Shown: positions 7,478-16,535 of the stretch, piece after piece
Numbering within the stretch: the stretch's first letter is position 1
Layout: each line of letters begins with the position of its first letter
Source: VRUE01 sp963718755
GTDB taxonomy: Bacteria > Actinomycetota > Thermoleophilia > Solirubrobacterales > 70-9
Direction of reading: 5' to 3'
Assembly: GCA_963718755.1 (NCBI GenBank)
Contig: OY970376.1
Coordinates: 2,480,001 to 2,544,000, forward strand
DNA length: 64,000 nt
Notes under the pieces: generated by a model
What the model was told of the DNA's origin: nothing
Databases searched by the model: none
The model's input: the letters and a program-made list of their open reading frames with translations, nothing else
Translations under genes and position numbers: made by a program

Positions 7478-9931
7478 ATGAAGGTGCCTTACTCGTGGCT
7501 GCGGGAGTACTGCGATCCGGGGATTGAGCCCCGCGAGTTGGCCGAGCGGCTGGCGATGACCGGGACCGAGGTTGAGCGGGTCACCACGGTTGGCCCACCC
7601 GCCGCGGAGGGGTTCGTCGTCGGCAAGGTGCTCGAGCGCGAGAAGCACCCCGACGCCGACCGGCTCAGCGTCTGCAGGGTCGACACCGGCGACGGCGAGC
7701 CACGTACGATCGTCTGCGGTGCCCCCAACGTGGCCGCAGGGCAAACCGTGCCGGTGGCGCTGCCCGGTGCGACCATGCCGGGCGGAGCCAAGCTCGGCGA
7801 GGCGAAGCTGCGCGGCGTCAAGTCCTCGGGGATGATCCTCTCGGCTGCCGAGCTGGAGATCGCCGAGGAGTCGGATGGGATCCTGGTGCTCGACGACGGG
7901 CCCGTCCCGGGCGCTCCCTTGGCCGATCTGTTGCCGGTCGCCGAGCCGGTGCTGGAGCTGGAGGTGACCCCCAATCGGGTCGACTGCCTCGGCGTCTACG
8001 GCGTCGCCCGCGAGGTCCACGCGATCGAGGCTGCCCCACTTGCTCCCGAGCCCTGGGCGGAGGACGCGCCGGCGGAGGGGCTCGGCCAGGTCAGCCAGTT
8101 CGCCTCGGTCACCGTGGAGGTGCCCGCGCTCTGCCCACGTTTCACCGCCCGTGTCTTCACCGACGTGAAGATTGGCCCGTCGCCGCCCTGGCTGCAGGCG
8201 CGCCTCAGCGCCGCGGGCCAGCGCCCGATCAACAACGTCGTCGACATCACCAACTACGTGATGCTGCTGACTGCGCAACCGCTGCATGCCTTCGACCTCG
8301 ACCAGGTTCCCGGCGGCGCGCTCACCGTTCGCACCGCCGGCGAGGGCGAGAAGATGAGCACGCTCGACGGCGTCGAGCGGACTTTCGACGCGGAGACGGT
8401 GCTGGTCTGCGACAGCCGTGGACCCTCTGGGATCGCCGGAATCATGGGCGGCCAGGCCTCCGAGGTCTCAGCGGGGACGACGCGAGTGCTGCTCGAGGTC
8501 GCCAACTGGAATGGCACCAACATCTTGCGCACCTCGCGCCTGCTTGGCCTGCGCTCCGAGGCCTCCTCGCGCTTTGAGAAACAGCTCCACCCGGCTCTCT
8601 GCATGCGGGCGCAGCGGATCGCCTCGCGGCTGATGGTCGAGCTATGCGGGGCAAAGCTGGTGCCAGGAACAATCGACGTCGCAGCCGAGACCCCGGCCCC
8701 ACCGCGACTCCGGTTGCGGGGCAAGCGGGTAGAGGATCTGCTCGGCATGCGGATGGCCCAGACCGACGAGGTCGTCTACTTGGAGCGGCTTGGCTTCAGT
8801 GTCTTTCCGGAAGACGGCGACGTTTTGGTGGAAGTGCCCCCGGACCGTCACTACGACGTGACCCGCGAGGTGGACCTGATCGAGGAGGTTGCCCGCGTCC
8901 ACGGGCTCGACGAGCACCTTCCGTCGACCCTTCCCGCCACCGCTGGGCAAGCCGGCGGCCTGAGAAGGGACCAGCGACTGCGCCGCCGCGCCGAGGACGC
9001 GCTGCGTGACCTTGGCTTCGACGGGGTCGTCGGCTGGAGCTTCACCGACCCCGGTGAGCCCGAACGGCTGCGCATTCCCGCCGACGATCCCCGGGCGAAT
9101 GGAGTGACGATCGCCAACCCGCTCTCCGAGGATCAATCGGTGATGCGCACGACGTTGGTCGGCTCGCTGCTTGCTGCCGCCAAACACAATCTCTCTCGTG
9201 ATGCCGAGAGCGTCGCCCTCTTCGAGTCAGGTCGTGTCTACCTTGATATCGGCGCCGGCGTGTCCCCTGCTGGTGGCTTTGCCGGCGAGCTGCCCCCACC
9301 CTTTACCGAGCCCCACCGGCTCGGCTGCCTCGCGGTCGGGCCGCTGTCGCCCAAGTCATGGCGAGGCGGGGGGGAGCAGGCCGATTTCTTCACGCTCAAG
9401 GGCGTGCTCGAGGGGCTGGCTGCCCGGCTCGGTGTTGGGCTCGACTTTGAGCCGGGCAGTGAGCCTTTCCTGCACCCCGGTCGCGCCGCACGGATCCGCG
9501 CGGGCGAGAACGAGGTGGGCTGGCTCGGCGAGTTGCACCCGCTCGTCTGCCGGGAGTGGGATCTGGACGCGGCGGTGGGGTTCGAAGTCGGCTTGGCCGA
9601 GCTCCTCGTGGCCGCCAGCGTTGGCGAAGAGACCTTCGTGGACCTGACGACCTTTCCGGCGATCCTGCAGGACCTGGCCGTCGTCGTGCCGACCGACGTC
9701 TCAGCAGCGGAGGTGCGCGACGCGGTTCTGGCCGGTGGGGGCGAGCTGCTGCGGAGCGCCGAGGCCTTCGACTACTACGAAGGCGAGCAGCTGGGGGAGG
9801 GGCGGAAGAGCCTTGCCATGCGGTTGGAGTTCCGCGCTGAGGACCGCACCCTCACCGACGAGGAGGTTGCCGCCAGGCGCGACTCGATCGCTTCCCGGCT
9901 TGCCGAGATAGGGGGGGCGCTTCGTGAATGA
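7478..9931 (+). CDS. pheT: Phenylalanyl-tRNA synthetase beta subunit
   Basis: Beta subunit of PheRS; carries tRNA-binding and editing functions. The start is ATG at 7478, because the family N-terminus MKVPYSWLREYCD begins there; a longer frame from 7454 is unlikely. In 817 residues the order is: B1, the EMAP-like tRNA-binding domain (about 40-150, VGKVLEREKHPDADRL), the B3/B4 editing domain (about 205-390), B5 (about 400-470), the catalytic-like core, and the C-terminal FDX-ACB domain (FPAILQDLAVVV). Length is normal. The stop overlaps argC by 8 bp (GTGAATGA), so the phe and arg genes may be co-transcribed. Confidence 0.96.
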   Translation: MKVPYSWLREYCDPGIEPRELAERLAMTGTEVERVTTVGPPAAEGFVVGKVLEREKHPDADRLSVCRVDTGDGEPRTIVCGAPNVAAGQTVPVALPGATMPGGAKLGEAKLRGVKSSGMILSAAELEIAEESDGILVLDDGPVPGAPLADLLPVAEPVLELEVTPNRVDCLGVYGVAREVHAIEAAPLAPEPWAEDAPAEGLGQVSQFASVTVEVPALCPRFTARVFTDVKIGPSPPWLQARLSAAGQRPINNVVDITNYVMLLTAQPLHAFDLDQVPGGALTVRTAGEGEKMSTLDGVERTFDAETVLVCDSRGPSGIAGIMGGQASEVSAGTTRVLLEVANWNGTNILRTSRLLGLRSEASSRFEKQLHPALCMRAQRIASRLMVELCGAKLVPGTIDVAAETPAPPRLRLRGKRVEDLLGMRMAQTDEVVYLERLGFSVFPEDGDVLVEVPPDRHYDVTREVDLIEEVARVHGLDEHLPSTLPATAGQAGGLRRDQRLRRRAEDALRDLGFDGVVGWSFTDPGEPERLRIPADDPRANGVTIANPLSEDQSVMRTTLVGSLLAAAKHNLSRDAESVALFESGRVYLDIGAGVSPAGGFAGELPPPFTEPHRLGCLAVGPLSPKSWRGGGEQADFFTLKGVLEGLAARLGVGLDFEPGSEPFLHPGRAARIRAGENEVGWLGELHPLVCREWDLDAAVGFEVGLAELLVAASVGEETFVDLTTFPAILQDLAVVVPTDVSAAEVRDAVLAGGGELLRSAEAFDYYEGEQLGEGRKSLAMRLEFRAEDRTLTDEEVAARRDSIASRLAEIGGALRE

Positions 9932-10925
9932 GAAGCCAAGAGTCCTCGTCGCCGGCGCGTCCGGCTTCACCGGTGCCCTCGCCGCCCAGATCGTCTGGCG
10001 TCATCCGTGCCTGGAGCTGACTGGCGTCACCTCGCGCAGCGACGCCGGCACCAGGCTCGACCGCCTGTACCCGCGCTACCGGGTGCCGCTGGAGCTGACC
10101 GAGCTCGACCTCAACGACCTCGAGGGCATCGACGCCGCGATCGTCGCCTACCCGCACGGCGCCTCGGCGCCGACCGTCGCCGCCCTGCGCGAGCGCGGCA
10201 TCGTCGTCGCCGACCTCTCGGCCGATTTCCGCCTGCGCGACCTGCCGACCTACGAGCGCTGGTACGGGGAGCACGGCGCGGAGGAGCTCTTTGGTAGCGC
10301 GATCTACGGGCTGACCGAGCTCTACCGCGAGCAGCTGCGCGAGGCGAAGCTCGTCGCCGTCCCCGGCTGCTACCCGACCGCGAGCGTCTTGGCGCTGGCG
10401 CCCCTGGCCGAGCGCGGCCTGCTCGCCGACGTCGTGATCGACGCCAAGCAGGGTGTCTCTGGCGCGGGGCGGGGCGGCGGCGACGCGATGCACTACGCCT
10501 CGATGGACGAGAACGCCTTCCCGTACAAGACCGAGGGTCATCGCCACCGGCCCGAGATCGAGCAGGAGCTCGCCGCGCTCGGCAGCGAGACTCCAGTCAC
10601 CTTCGTCCCGCACCTGCTGCCGCTCGACCAGGGCGAGCTGACGAGCTGCTACGTGCAGTTGAGCGAGCCGATCTCCAAGGACGAGCTGCAGGCGCTCTAC
10701 GCGGAGCGGTACCGGGACGAGCCGTTCGTCCACGCGGTCGATCGGCCACCCGGTTTGCGCGACGTGCGCGATACGAACGAGTGCCACGTCTACGTGACGG
10801 TCGAGGAGCGTGGCCGGGTCCTCGTCTTCTCGGCGATCGACAACCTCTGGAAGGGAGCTTCCGGCCAGGCGGTTCAGTGCCTGAACCTGATGCTGGGCTT
10901 CGAGGAGACGGAGGGTCTGACGTGA
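9924..10925 (+). CDS. argC: N-acetyl-gamma-glutamyl-phosphate reductase
   Basis: Third step of arginine synthesis: NADPH-dependent reduction of N-acetylglutamyl phosphate to the semialdehyde. The Rossmann fold starts VLVAGASGFTGALAAQ, and the catalytic cysteine is C149 in VPGCYPTASVLAL. Other family motifs are KQGVSGAGRGG and the C-terminal IDNLWKGASGQAVQ. Length 333 is normal. The GTG start lies within the end of pheT, and the stop overlaps argJ as GTGA. It is the first gene of the arg cluster. Confidence 0.96.
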   Translation: MNEKPRVLVAGASGFTGALAAQIVWRHPCLELTGVTSRSDAGTRLDRLYPRYRVPLELTELDLNDLEGIDAAIVAYPHGASAPTVAALRERGIVVADLSADFRLRDLPTYERWYGEHGAEELFGSAIYGLTELYREQLREAKLVAVPGCYPTASVLALAPLAERGLLADVVIDAKQGVSGAGRGGGDAMHYASMDENAFPYKTEGHRHRPEIEQELAALGSETPVTFVPHLLPLDQGELTSCYVQLSEPISKDELQALYAERYRDEPFVHAVDRPPGLRDVRDTNECHVYVTVEERGRVLVFSAIDNLWKGASGQAVQCLNLMLGFEETEGLT

Positions 10926-12115
10926 GTGCGCCGCCCGCGGACGCGAAGCAGAGCAGGCGGCCTGACCAGTTCTTCAGATCCCGCTGGGTGGACACGCCCG
11001 GCGGTGTCGAGCAGCTCGACCCCGCGCAGCTCGCGCCGGGCTTCCGCGCCGGCGCCGCCCACTGCGGCCTCAAGGGTGGCGGCAAGACCGATGTCGGCGT
11101 GCTCGTCTGCGATGCGCCGCAGGTCACCTCATCCCTACTGCTTACCCGCAACGCCTCGGCCGCCGCGCCGGTCCGGGTCTGCCGCCGGCGCGTCGAGAGC
11201 GGCTTGGTTCGGGCCGCGGTTGTCAACGCCGGCAACGCCAACGCGGAGACCGGCGCGCAGGGCTTTGCCGACGCTTGGGAGATGTGCGAGAAGACGGGCG
11301 CCGAGCTGGGTCTCGACCCCGCCGCGGTTGCTGTCGCCGAGACCGGAGTCATCGGCGTGCCGCTGCCGATCGACGCCGTCCTCGACGGCATCGCCGAGGC
11401 GGCCGGATCACTTTCCGCGAACGGCGGCGGGGCTTTCTCCGACGCGATCCTGACCACCGATCGCTGGCCCAAGAGCTGCACGCTGCGGGTCGGTGACGTC
11501 ACCCTCTCCGCCCAGGCGAAGGGGGCCGGAATGATGCAGCCGGACTTCGCGACGATGCTCTGCTTCGTCCAGACCGACGCTGTGGTTGAGGACGCCGATG
11601 CGCTGCTGCGCAGCGCCGTCGCTTCCTCCTTCGAGCGGATCAGCGTCGACGGCCAGATGAGCACCAACGACACCGTGTTGCTGCAGGCGACCGGCGAGGC
11701 CGGCGCGCCGCTGCCCCCGGGGCTGCTGGAGGCGGTCTTGCTGCAGCTTGCGATCGAGATCGTCGCCGACGGCGAGGGCGCCGTGCGGGTCGGCCGCGTC
11801 CAGGTCGACGGCGCCGCCTCCGCCACGGAGGCAGAGCGAGTCGCGCGGGCGATCGCCAACTCGCCGCTGGTCAAGACCGCTCTCTTCGGGCGCGACCCGA
11901 ACTGGGGCCGGATCGCCCAGGCTGCCGGGATGGCGCTCGCCGGCGAGGACCTGGAAGAGATCGGCGCGGATTCGATCAACGCAAGCGAGCTGGGCGAGGA
12001 CGTCGCTGAGGCTGAGATCGGGCTGCGGCTCGATCGCGGCGAGGGCGCGGCCCACGTCTGGTTCTCGGACCTGGGCTATGAGTATGTCCGGATCAACGCC
12101 GAGTACACCTCATGA
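10922..12115 (+). CDS. argJ: Glutamate N-acetyltransferase / amino-acid acetyltransferase (ArgJ)
   Basis: Moves the acetyl group from N-acetylornithine to glutamate, closing the cyclic arginine pathway. ArgJ cuts itself before a Thr that becomes the nucleophile; here that is T211 in the PDFATML motif. The oxyanion TGVIG (about 141-145), VNAGNANAETG and the end LGYEYVRINAEYTS fit the family. The start is GTG at 10922 overlapping the argC stop, giving 397 residues; the upstream open frame is not part of it. The stop codon is in the left arm of a palindromic element. Confidence 0.95.
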   Translation: MSAPPADAKQSRRPDQFFRSRWVDTPGGVEQLDPAQLAPGFRAGAAHCGLKGGGKTDVGVLVCDAPQVTSSLLLTRNASAAAPVRVCRRRVESGLVRAAVVNAGNANAETGAQGFADAWEMCEKTGAELGLDPAAVAVAETGVIGVPLPIDAVLDGIAEAAGSLSANGGGAFSDAILTTDRWPKSCTLRVGDVTLSAQAKGAGMMQPDFATMLCFVQTDAVVEDADALLRSAVASSFERISVDGQMSTNDTVLLQATGEAGAPLPPGLLEAVLLQLAIEIVADGEGAVRVGRVQVDGAASATEAERVARAIANSPLVKTALFGRDPNWGRIAQAAGMALAGEDLEEIGADSINASELGEDVAEAEIGLRLDRGEGAAHVWFSDLGYEYVRINAEYTS

Positions 12116-12236
12116 CGCTGCAAACCGGCGCATCTCGGGGTCTTCGGTCGGTCGATTCGGGTCACGCACGAAAACGTGCGCTCCCCTCACCGCCCTCCCT
12201 GCATCCCCCGATCTGCTTGGTTTTCGCGTCATGAGG
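12108..12236. repeat. Palindromic gene-end element, family 2, argJ/argB copy (diverged)
   Basis: Fills the argJ-argB gap. Nested arms: CCTCATGACGC (12108-12118) with GCGTCATGAGG (12226-12236); AAACC (12122-12126) with GGTTT (12219-12223); CGGGG (12136-12140) with CCCCG (12206-12210). The argJ stop TGA is in the left outer arm. The centre begins GTCTTCGGTCGGTCG and ends CTCCCTGCATCC, near matches to both ends of the 50-nt core at 60335-60384 and 61765-61814, with extra bases between. CTGCTTGGT before the right arm is also shared with the 61744 copy. Confidence 0.6.
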
Positions 12237-12250
12237 AACGCGGAGCACAA

Positions 12251-13102
12251 ATGAACGCACCCAAGAACAGCAACGTCGACACCCTGCTGGAGGCGCTCCC
12301 CTACATCAGGGAGTTCCACGGCCGCACCGTCGTGATCAAGTATGGCGGCTCGGCGATGCGCGAGGAGGCGCTGCGCGAGGCCTTCGCCACCGACGTCGTC
12401 CTGCTCAAGTACGTCGGCCTCAACCCGGTCATCGTCCACGGCGGCGGCCCCGAGATCACCGAGTACATGGAGCGGCTCGGGCTCGAGGTTCGCTTCCACG
12501 AGGGCCTGCGGGTCTCCGATGCCGAGACGGTCGAGGTCGCCCGTATGGTCCTGCTCGGCAAGCTCAACTCCGACATCGTCCAGCGCCTCAACCGGCACGG
12601 CCAGCCCGCGGTCGGCCTCTCCGGCCAGGACGGGACGCTGTTCGAGGTTGCCCCGGTGCCCAACGCCGAGCAGGTCGGCTTCGTGGGCTCGATCGAGCGG
12701 GTCGACGTCGACGTGCTCAACCACATCGCCGAGGACTACATCCCGGTGGTCGCCTCTTCGGCGTCTGATCGCGAGGGCCACGCCTACAACGTCAACGCCG
12801 ACGAGGCCGCCGGCAAGGTCGCGGCGGCACTCGGCGCCCACAAGGCGGTCTTCCTCACCGACGTTGAGGGCTGGCTCGCCGATCCGGACGACGCCGGCTC
12901 GCTGATCTCGCGGGCGACGGTCTCCGAGGTGGAGGGCAGGCTGGACGACGTTTCCGGCGGAATGCGGCCGAAGCTGCAGGCCTGCCTCGATGCTGTCCAG
13001 GGCGGCGCCCAGTCGGCGCACATAATCGACGGCCGCAAGCCGCACAGCCTCCTGCTGGAGCTCTTCACCGACGCCGGTATCGGCACGATGGTGACGTCGT
13101 GA
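12251..13102 (+). CDS. argB: Acetylglutamate kinase
   Basis: Second step of arginine synthesis: ATP-dependent phosphorylation of N-acetylglutamate. The amino-acid kinase fold shows VVIKYGGSAM (phosphate binding), VIVHGGGPEI (substrate), VGLSGQDG and YNVNADEAAGKVA. The ATG at 12251 has GGAG 5 nt upstream, so the frame open from 12176 is not used. Length is 283 residues. Its N-terminus includes the helix (NSNVDTLLEALPYIREF) that in arginine-sensitive hexameric kinases forms the allosteric contact, so feedback inhibition is likely. The stop overlaps argD (GTGA). Confidence 0.96.
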   Translation: MNAPKNSNVDTLLEALPYIREFHGRTVVIKYGGSAMREEALREAFATDVVLLKYVGLNPVIVHGGGPEITEYMERLGLEVRFHEGLRVSDAETVEVARMVLLGKLNSDIVQRLNRHGQPAVGLSGQDGTLFEVAPVPNAEQVGFVGSIERVDVDVLNHIAEDYIPVVASSASDREGHAYNVNADEAAGKVAAALGAHKAVFLTDVEGWLADPDDAGSLISRATVSEVEGRLDDVSGGMRPKLQACLDAVQGGAQSAHIIDGRKPHSLLLELFTDAGIGTMVTS

Positions 13103-14289
13103 GGCTGGAGGAGCTGCAGGCGCTCGAGCAGCGCTTCCTGATGCAGACGTACAGGCGCGCCCCGGTCGAGTTCGTGCGCGGCGAGGGCGCCGTGCTCTGG
13201 GACGCCGAGGGCAGGCAGTACCTCGATTTCCTCGCCGGGATCTCGGTCTGCTCGGTCGGGCACTCTCACCCGGCCGTGGTCGAGGCTGTGCGCGAGCAGG
13301 CCGGGACCTTGATGCACGTCTCCAACCTCTTCTACACCGAGCCGATGGTGCGCCTCGCCGAGCGGCTTTCCAAGTCGAGCCTGGAGGGCAAGGTCTTCCT
13401 TTCCAACTCCGGCACCGAGGCCAACGAGTGCGCAATCAAGGTGGCCCGCAAGCACGCCCACCAGCGTGGGGTTGAAAGCCCCGAGATCATCAGCTTCGAG
13501 CGCGACTTCCACGGCCGCACCTACGGGGCGCTCTCGGCGACGCCGAAACTGGCCGAGAACCCGGCGCTTGGCCCGATGCTGCCGGGATTCCGCTCTGTGC
13601 CCTTCGACGACGCCGGCGCCCTGTGCGACGCCGTTGGCGAGAACACCGCGGCGGTGATGCTCGAGCCGATCCAGGGCGAGTCGGGGATCTACCCACTCTC
13701 CGAGGAGACCCTGCTCGCCGCTCGCCAGGCATGCGACGAGGCCGGCGCGCTGCTGATCTTCGACGAGATCCAGACCGGCATGGGACGGACCGGCTCGCTC
13801 TGGGCCTACGAGCAGACCCCCGTCCGGCCTGACGTGCTGACCAGCGCCAAGGCGCTTGGTGGGGGCCTGCCAGTCGGCGCCTGCGTGATCGCCGAGGGGC
13901 TCGGCGACGTGCTCGAGCCTGGCGACCATGGCTCGACCTTTGCCGGCGGCGCGGTTGGCTCGGCCGCGGCGCTTGCCGTCCTCGACATCGTCGACGATCC
14001 CACCCTGCTGCGCGGCGTTCGCGAGCGGGGCGCGGCGCTACGCCAGAGCCTACTGGCGATCGACGGGGTCGTCGCTGTGCGGGGGCGGGGGCTGATGCTG
14101 GGGGTAGCGCTCGAGGACGGGCTCGATGCCGCCAGGCTGGGCGGCGAGCTGCTCGAGCGCGGCCTGATCGTCAGCGTGCCCGAGCCGGGCACGCTGCGCC
14201 TGCTGCCGCCGCTGACGGTCGATTCGGCCCAGATCGAGCGCGCCGCTGGCCTGATCGCCGAATCGCTCCTAAGCTACGCGGCAGGATGA
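13099..14289 (+). CDS. argD: Acetylornithine aminotransferase
   Basis: PLP enzyme converting N-acetylglutamate semialdehyde to N-acetylornithine. Class III aminotransferase with the PLP lysine K251 in TSAKALGGGLPVGA. Other conserved parts: NSGTEANECAIKVAR (phosphate binding), the FHGRTYGALSAT segment and DEIQTGMGRTG. Length is 396 residues. The GTG start overlaps argB by 4 bp. Downstream, argF and argR do not follow as in many clusters; two small genes and argG do. ArgD can also serve lysine synthesis, but DapL is present here. Confidence 0.95.
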   Translation: MRLEELQALEQRFLMQTYRRAPVEFVRGEGAVLWDAEGRQYLDFLAGISVCSVGHSHPAVVEAVREQAGTLMHVSNLFYTEPMVRLAERLSKSSLEGKVFLSNSGTEANECAIKVARKHAHQRGVESPEIISFERDFHGRTYGALSATPKLAENPALGPMLPGFRSVPFDDAGALCDAVGENTAAVMLEPIQGESGIYPLSEETLLAARQACDEAGALLIFDEIQTGMGRTGSLWAYEQTPVRPDVLTSAKALGGGLPVGACVIAEGLGDVLEPGDHGSTFAGGAVGSAAALAVLDIVDDPTLLRGVRERGAALRQSLLAIDGVVAVRGRGLMLGVALEDGLDAARLGGELLERGLIVSVPEPGTLRLLPPLTVDSAQIERAAGLIAESLLSYAAG

Positions 14290-14747
14290 GCAGCGAAAAG
14301 TTCCCGCGAGAGCCAGGACCTCCCGTCTCGGCCGCCGATGCCGCACAGCGGCTGGCGCGGATTGTCGATGCCGCCGAGCGGGCAGCCGCGAGCGTGATTG
14401 ACGATGCCGAGCAGCAGGCCCAGCGCCAGCTCGACGAGGCCGGCGAGCGCGCCGACCGGATGGTCGCCGAGCGCCTGCGCGAGCTGGCCGACGAACTTGA
14501 TCCACCCGAGTCGCAGGGGCGCCGTACCGTTCACCTGAAATCGGTTGAGCCTGCCGGTGCGGACTCAGACGGGGACGCGGAGCTGCTTGCCCCGCGCCGC
14601 CCGGGCTCCGCCGCCGCGCGCCTGCTCGCAACGCAGATGGCTGTCTCCGGCGCCGATCGGGTGGAGATCGAAGCGCGGTTGCGCGACGGCTTCGAGATCG
14701 AGGACACCAGCGAGATCCTCGACGCGATCCTGGGCCCGGAGGCCTGA
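14286..14747 (+). CDS. Hypothetical alpha-helical protein in the arg cluster
   Basis: 153 residues, not recognised. Residues about 15-75 are a heptad-rich, Ala/Glu/Arg/Asp coiled coil (AERAAASVIDDAEQQAQRQL); residues about 100-150 form a second charged helical part (LLATQMAVSGADRVEIEARL). No signal peptide or membrane helix. The start ATGA overlaps the argD stop, so it is translationally coupled to arginine genes. The coiled coil followed by a short helical domain resembles DivIVA- or ATPase-stalk-like helices in general style only. Confidence 0.7.
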   Translation: MSSEKFPREPGPPVSAADAAQRLARIVDAAERAAASVIDDAEQQAQRQLDEAGERADRMVAERLRELADELDPPESQGRRTVHLKSVEPAGADSDGDAELLAPRRPGSAAARLLATQMAVSGADRVEIEARLRDGFEIEDTSEILDAILGPEA

Positions 14748-14752
14748 AGCCG

Positions 14753-15100
14753 ATGCATGACGACCCGACCCGCGTGATGGGGCAACCCGATCCCGGCGGC
14801 GGACGCCCCCACGGCAATATGCGCCTGCTCATCGCCGGCTTGATCGCGGTCATCGTCGGCCTCGTCGTGGCGATCGTCGTGATCGCCTCCGACGGCAGCA
14901 GCGAGGAGACGACCTCCTCGGCGCCGACGGTCACGACGGAGCCGACTACCGAAACCACCGAGCCGACGACGACGGAAACGACCGAGACCGAAACGACGAA
15001 GCCGACGACCGAGGAAACCACCACCGAAACGACGACCGCGCCGCCGACGACCCCCGAAGAAGAAGAAGAAACCGGCAGCGGCGGGATCCCCGCCGAATGA
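14753..15100 (+). CDS. Small membrane-anchored protein with Thr/Glu-rich tail
   Basis: 115 residues. A short cytoplasmic N-terminus with Asp, Pro and Gly, one membrane helix at about 24-45 (LLIAGLIAVIVGLVVAIVVI), then an extracytoplasmic tail of almost only Thr, Glu, Pro and Ser (about 50-115). The tail is low-complexity and could be O-glycosylated or form a wall spacer. The stop overlaps argG as ATGA. No known function; the length and coupling to the arg genes make it a real gene. Confidence 0.65.
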   Translation: MHDDPTRVMGQPDPGGGRPHGNMRLLIAGLIAVIVGLVVAIVVIASDGSSEETTSSAPTVTTEPTTETTEPTTTETTETETTKPTTEETTTETTTAPPTTPEEEEETGSGGIPAE

Positions 15101-16374
15101 CGAATTCAGTACCTGAGGGGGTCCGCACTGCGGGCTATGAGGCCGACCCCGCCGAGGTTCGGCGGGTCCTGCTGCTCTACTCCGGCGGCCTCGACACCAG
15201 CGTGATGCTGAAATGGATCCAGGACCGCTACGGCGCGGAGGTCGTCTGCCTCACCGTCAACCTCGGCCAGCCCGGGGAGGACTACGCGGTGATCGAGGAC
15301 AAGGCGAAGCGGCTCGGCGCGCTCGAGTGCCATGTGGTCGACGCCCGCGAACGCTTTGCCCGCGACTTCGTCGTCCCGGCGATCAAGGCGAACGCCCTCT
15401 ACGGCGGCGGTTACCCGCTCTTCACCGCGCTCGGGCGTCCCCTGATCGCCGAGCTCGCGGTCGAGTACGCGCGCAGCAGCGGCTGCGACACGATCGCCCA
15501 CGGCTGCACCGGGAAGGGCAACGACCAGGTCAGGATCGAGGCGACGGTGGCGACGCTGGCACCGGAGCTGAAAACGATCGCGCCGGTGCGCTCCTGGCAG
15601 ATGGGCCGCGAGGAGGAGATCGCCTACGCACGCGAGCACGGCATTCCGGTCAAGGGGGGCACCGAGGTCGCGCCCTACTCGATCGACGACAACCTCTGGG
15701 GCCGCTCCTCCGAGGGGCGCTGGATCGAGGACCTCGGTCACGCCCCCGAGGACGACGTCTTCCAGCTCGTCACCCCGCCCGAGCGGGCGCCGGACGAGGC
15801 GGAGACGGTGGCTGTCGAGTTCGAGGCAGGCGTCCCCGTGGCGCTGAACGGCGAGCGCCTCGACATCGTCGAGCTGCTCGAAGCGGCTGCCGAGATCGGC
15901 TGCCGTCACGGGGTCGGCATCGTCGATCACATCGAGGACCGCATTGTCGGCCTCAAGGTTCGCGACATCTACGAGGTGCCGGCGGCTGCGATCCTGCTGC
16001 CCGCTCACCAGGAGCTGGAGAAGCTGGTCGGCACGATCCATCAGAACCAGTTCAAGCCGGGCTTGGACCAGAAGTGGGGCTACCTGGTCTACGCCGGCCT
16101 CTGGTGGGAGCCGCTGCGCTCCGACCTCGATGCCTACATGGACGCGGTCAACGCCCAGGTGAGCGGGACGATCGGCCTCAAGCTGTACAAGGGCGGCGTT
16201 CGGGTGATCACCCGTTCCTCACCCAATGCGGTCTACGACGCCGACCTGGCTTCGTTTGCCGAGTCGGGCGGCCTCTTCTCGCAGGCGGCTTCTCCCGGGT
16301 TCATCGAGCTCTGGTCGCTGCAATCGCGGATGGCACACCGGATCAGGCAGCGCGAGGGAGGGGGAGGGGACTGA
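15097..16374 (+). CDS. argG: Argininosuccinate synthase
   Basis: Joins citrulline and aspartate with ATP in arginine synthesis. An N-type ATP pyrophosphatase motif YSGGLDTSVMLKW is at about 29-41, then AHGCTGKGNDQVRIE and the SIDDNLWGRSSEG loop. Length 425 is in the family range, with about 20 extra N-terminal residues. The ATG at 15097 overlaps the previous stop by 4 bp. argH was not found in this window. A 50-codon gene starts on the last base of its stop. Confidence 0.95.
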   Translation: MTNSVPEGVRTAGYEADPAEVRRVLLLYSGGLDTSVMLKWIQDRYGAEVVCLTVNLGQPGEDYAVIEDKAKRLGALECHVVDARERFARDFVVPAIKANALYGGGYPLFTALGRPLIAELAVEYARSSGCDTIAHGCTGKGNDQVRIEATVATLAPELKTIAPVRSWQMGREEEIAYAREHGIPVKGGTEVAPYSIDDNLWGRSSEGRWIEDLGHAPEDDVFQLVTPPERAPDEAETVAVEFEAGVPVALNGERLDIVELLEAAAEIGCRHGVGIVDHIEDRIVGLKVRDIYEVPAAAILLPAHQELEKLVGTIHQNQFKPGLDQKWGYLVYAGLWWEPLRSDLDAYMDAVNAQVSGTIGLKLYKGGVRVITRSSPNAVYDADLASFAESGGLFSQAASPGFIELWSLQSRMAHRIRQREGGGGD

Positions 16375-16526
16375 TGTACAACAAGCTCGGGAAGACGGCC
16401 CTGCGCTTTGGGGTCACCTACCTGCGCCGCCGCTACCGGCGCCAGATTCGCATCGGAACCGGCGTTGCTGCAGTTGCGATCGGCGTTGCCGTCTACCTCG
16501 CCAACCGGGACGTTCCCGAGGGCTGA
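16374..16526 (+). CDS. Small single-span membrane protein (50 aa)
   Basis: Starts on the last base of the argG stop (TGATG) and encodes 50 residues. A basic N-terminus (KTALRFGVTYLRRRYRRQIR) is followed by one membrane helix GTGVAAVAIGVAVYL and a short tail. The basic flank predicts a cytoplasmic N-terminus. Coupling to argG, a clean stop and protein-like sequence support it. Function unknown. Confidence 0.6.
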   Translation: MYNKLGKTALRFGVTYLRRRYRRQIRIGTGVAAVAIGVAVYLANRDVPEG

Positions 16527-16535
16527 GGTGCTCGC

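Noticed and set aside
14894..15075. Tandem trinucleotide-like repeat (ACGACN/GAAACN)
   Set aside because: It is the coding sequence of a Thr/Glu-rich tail, not an independent repeat.
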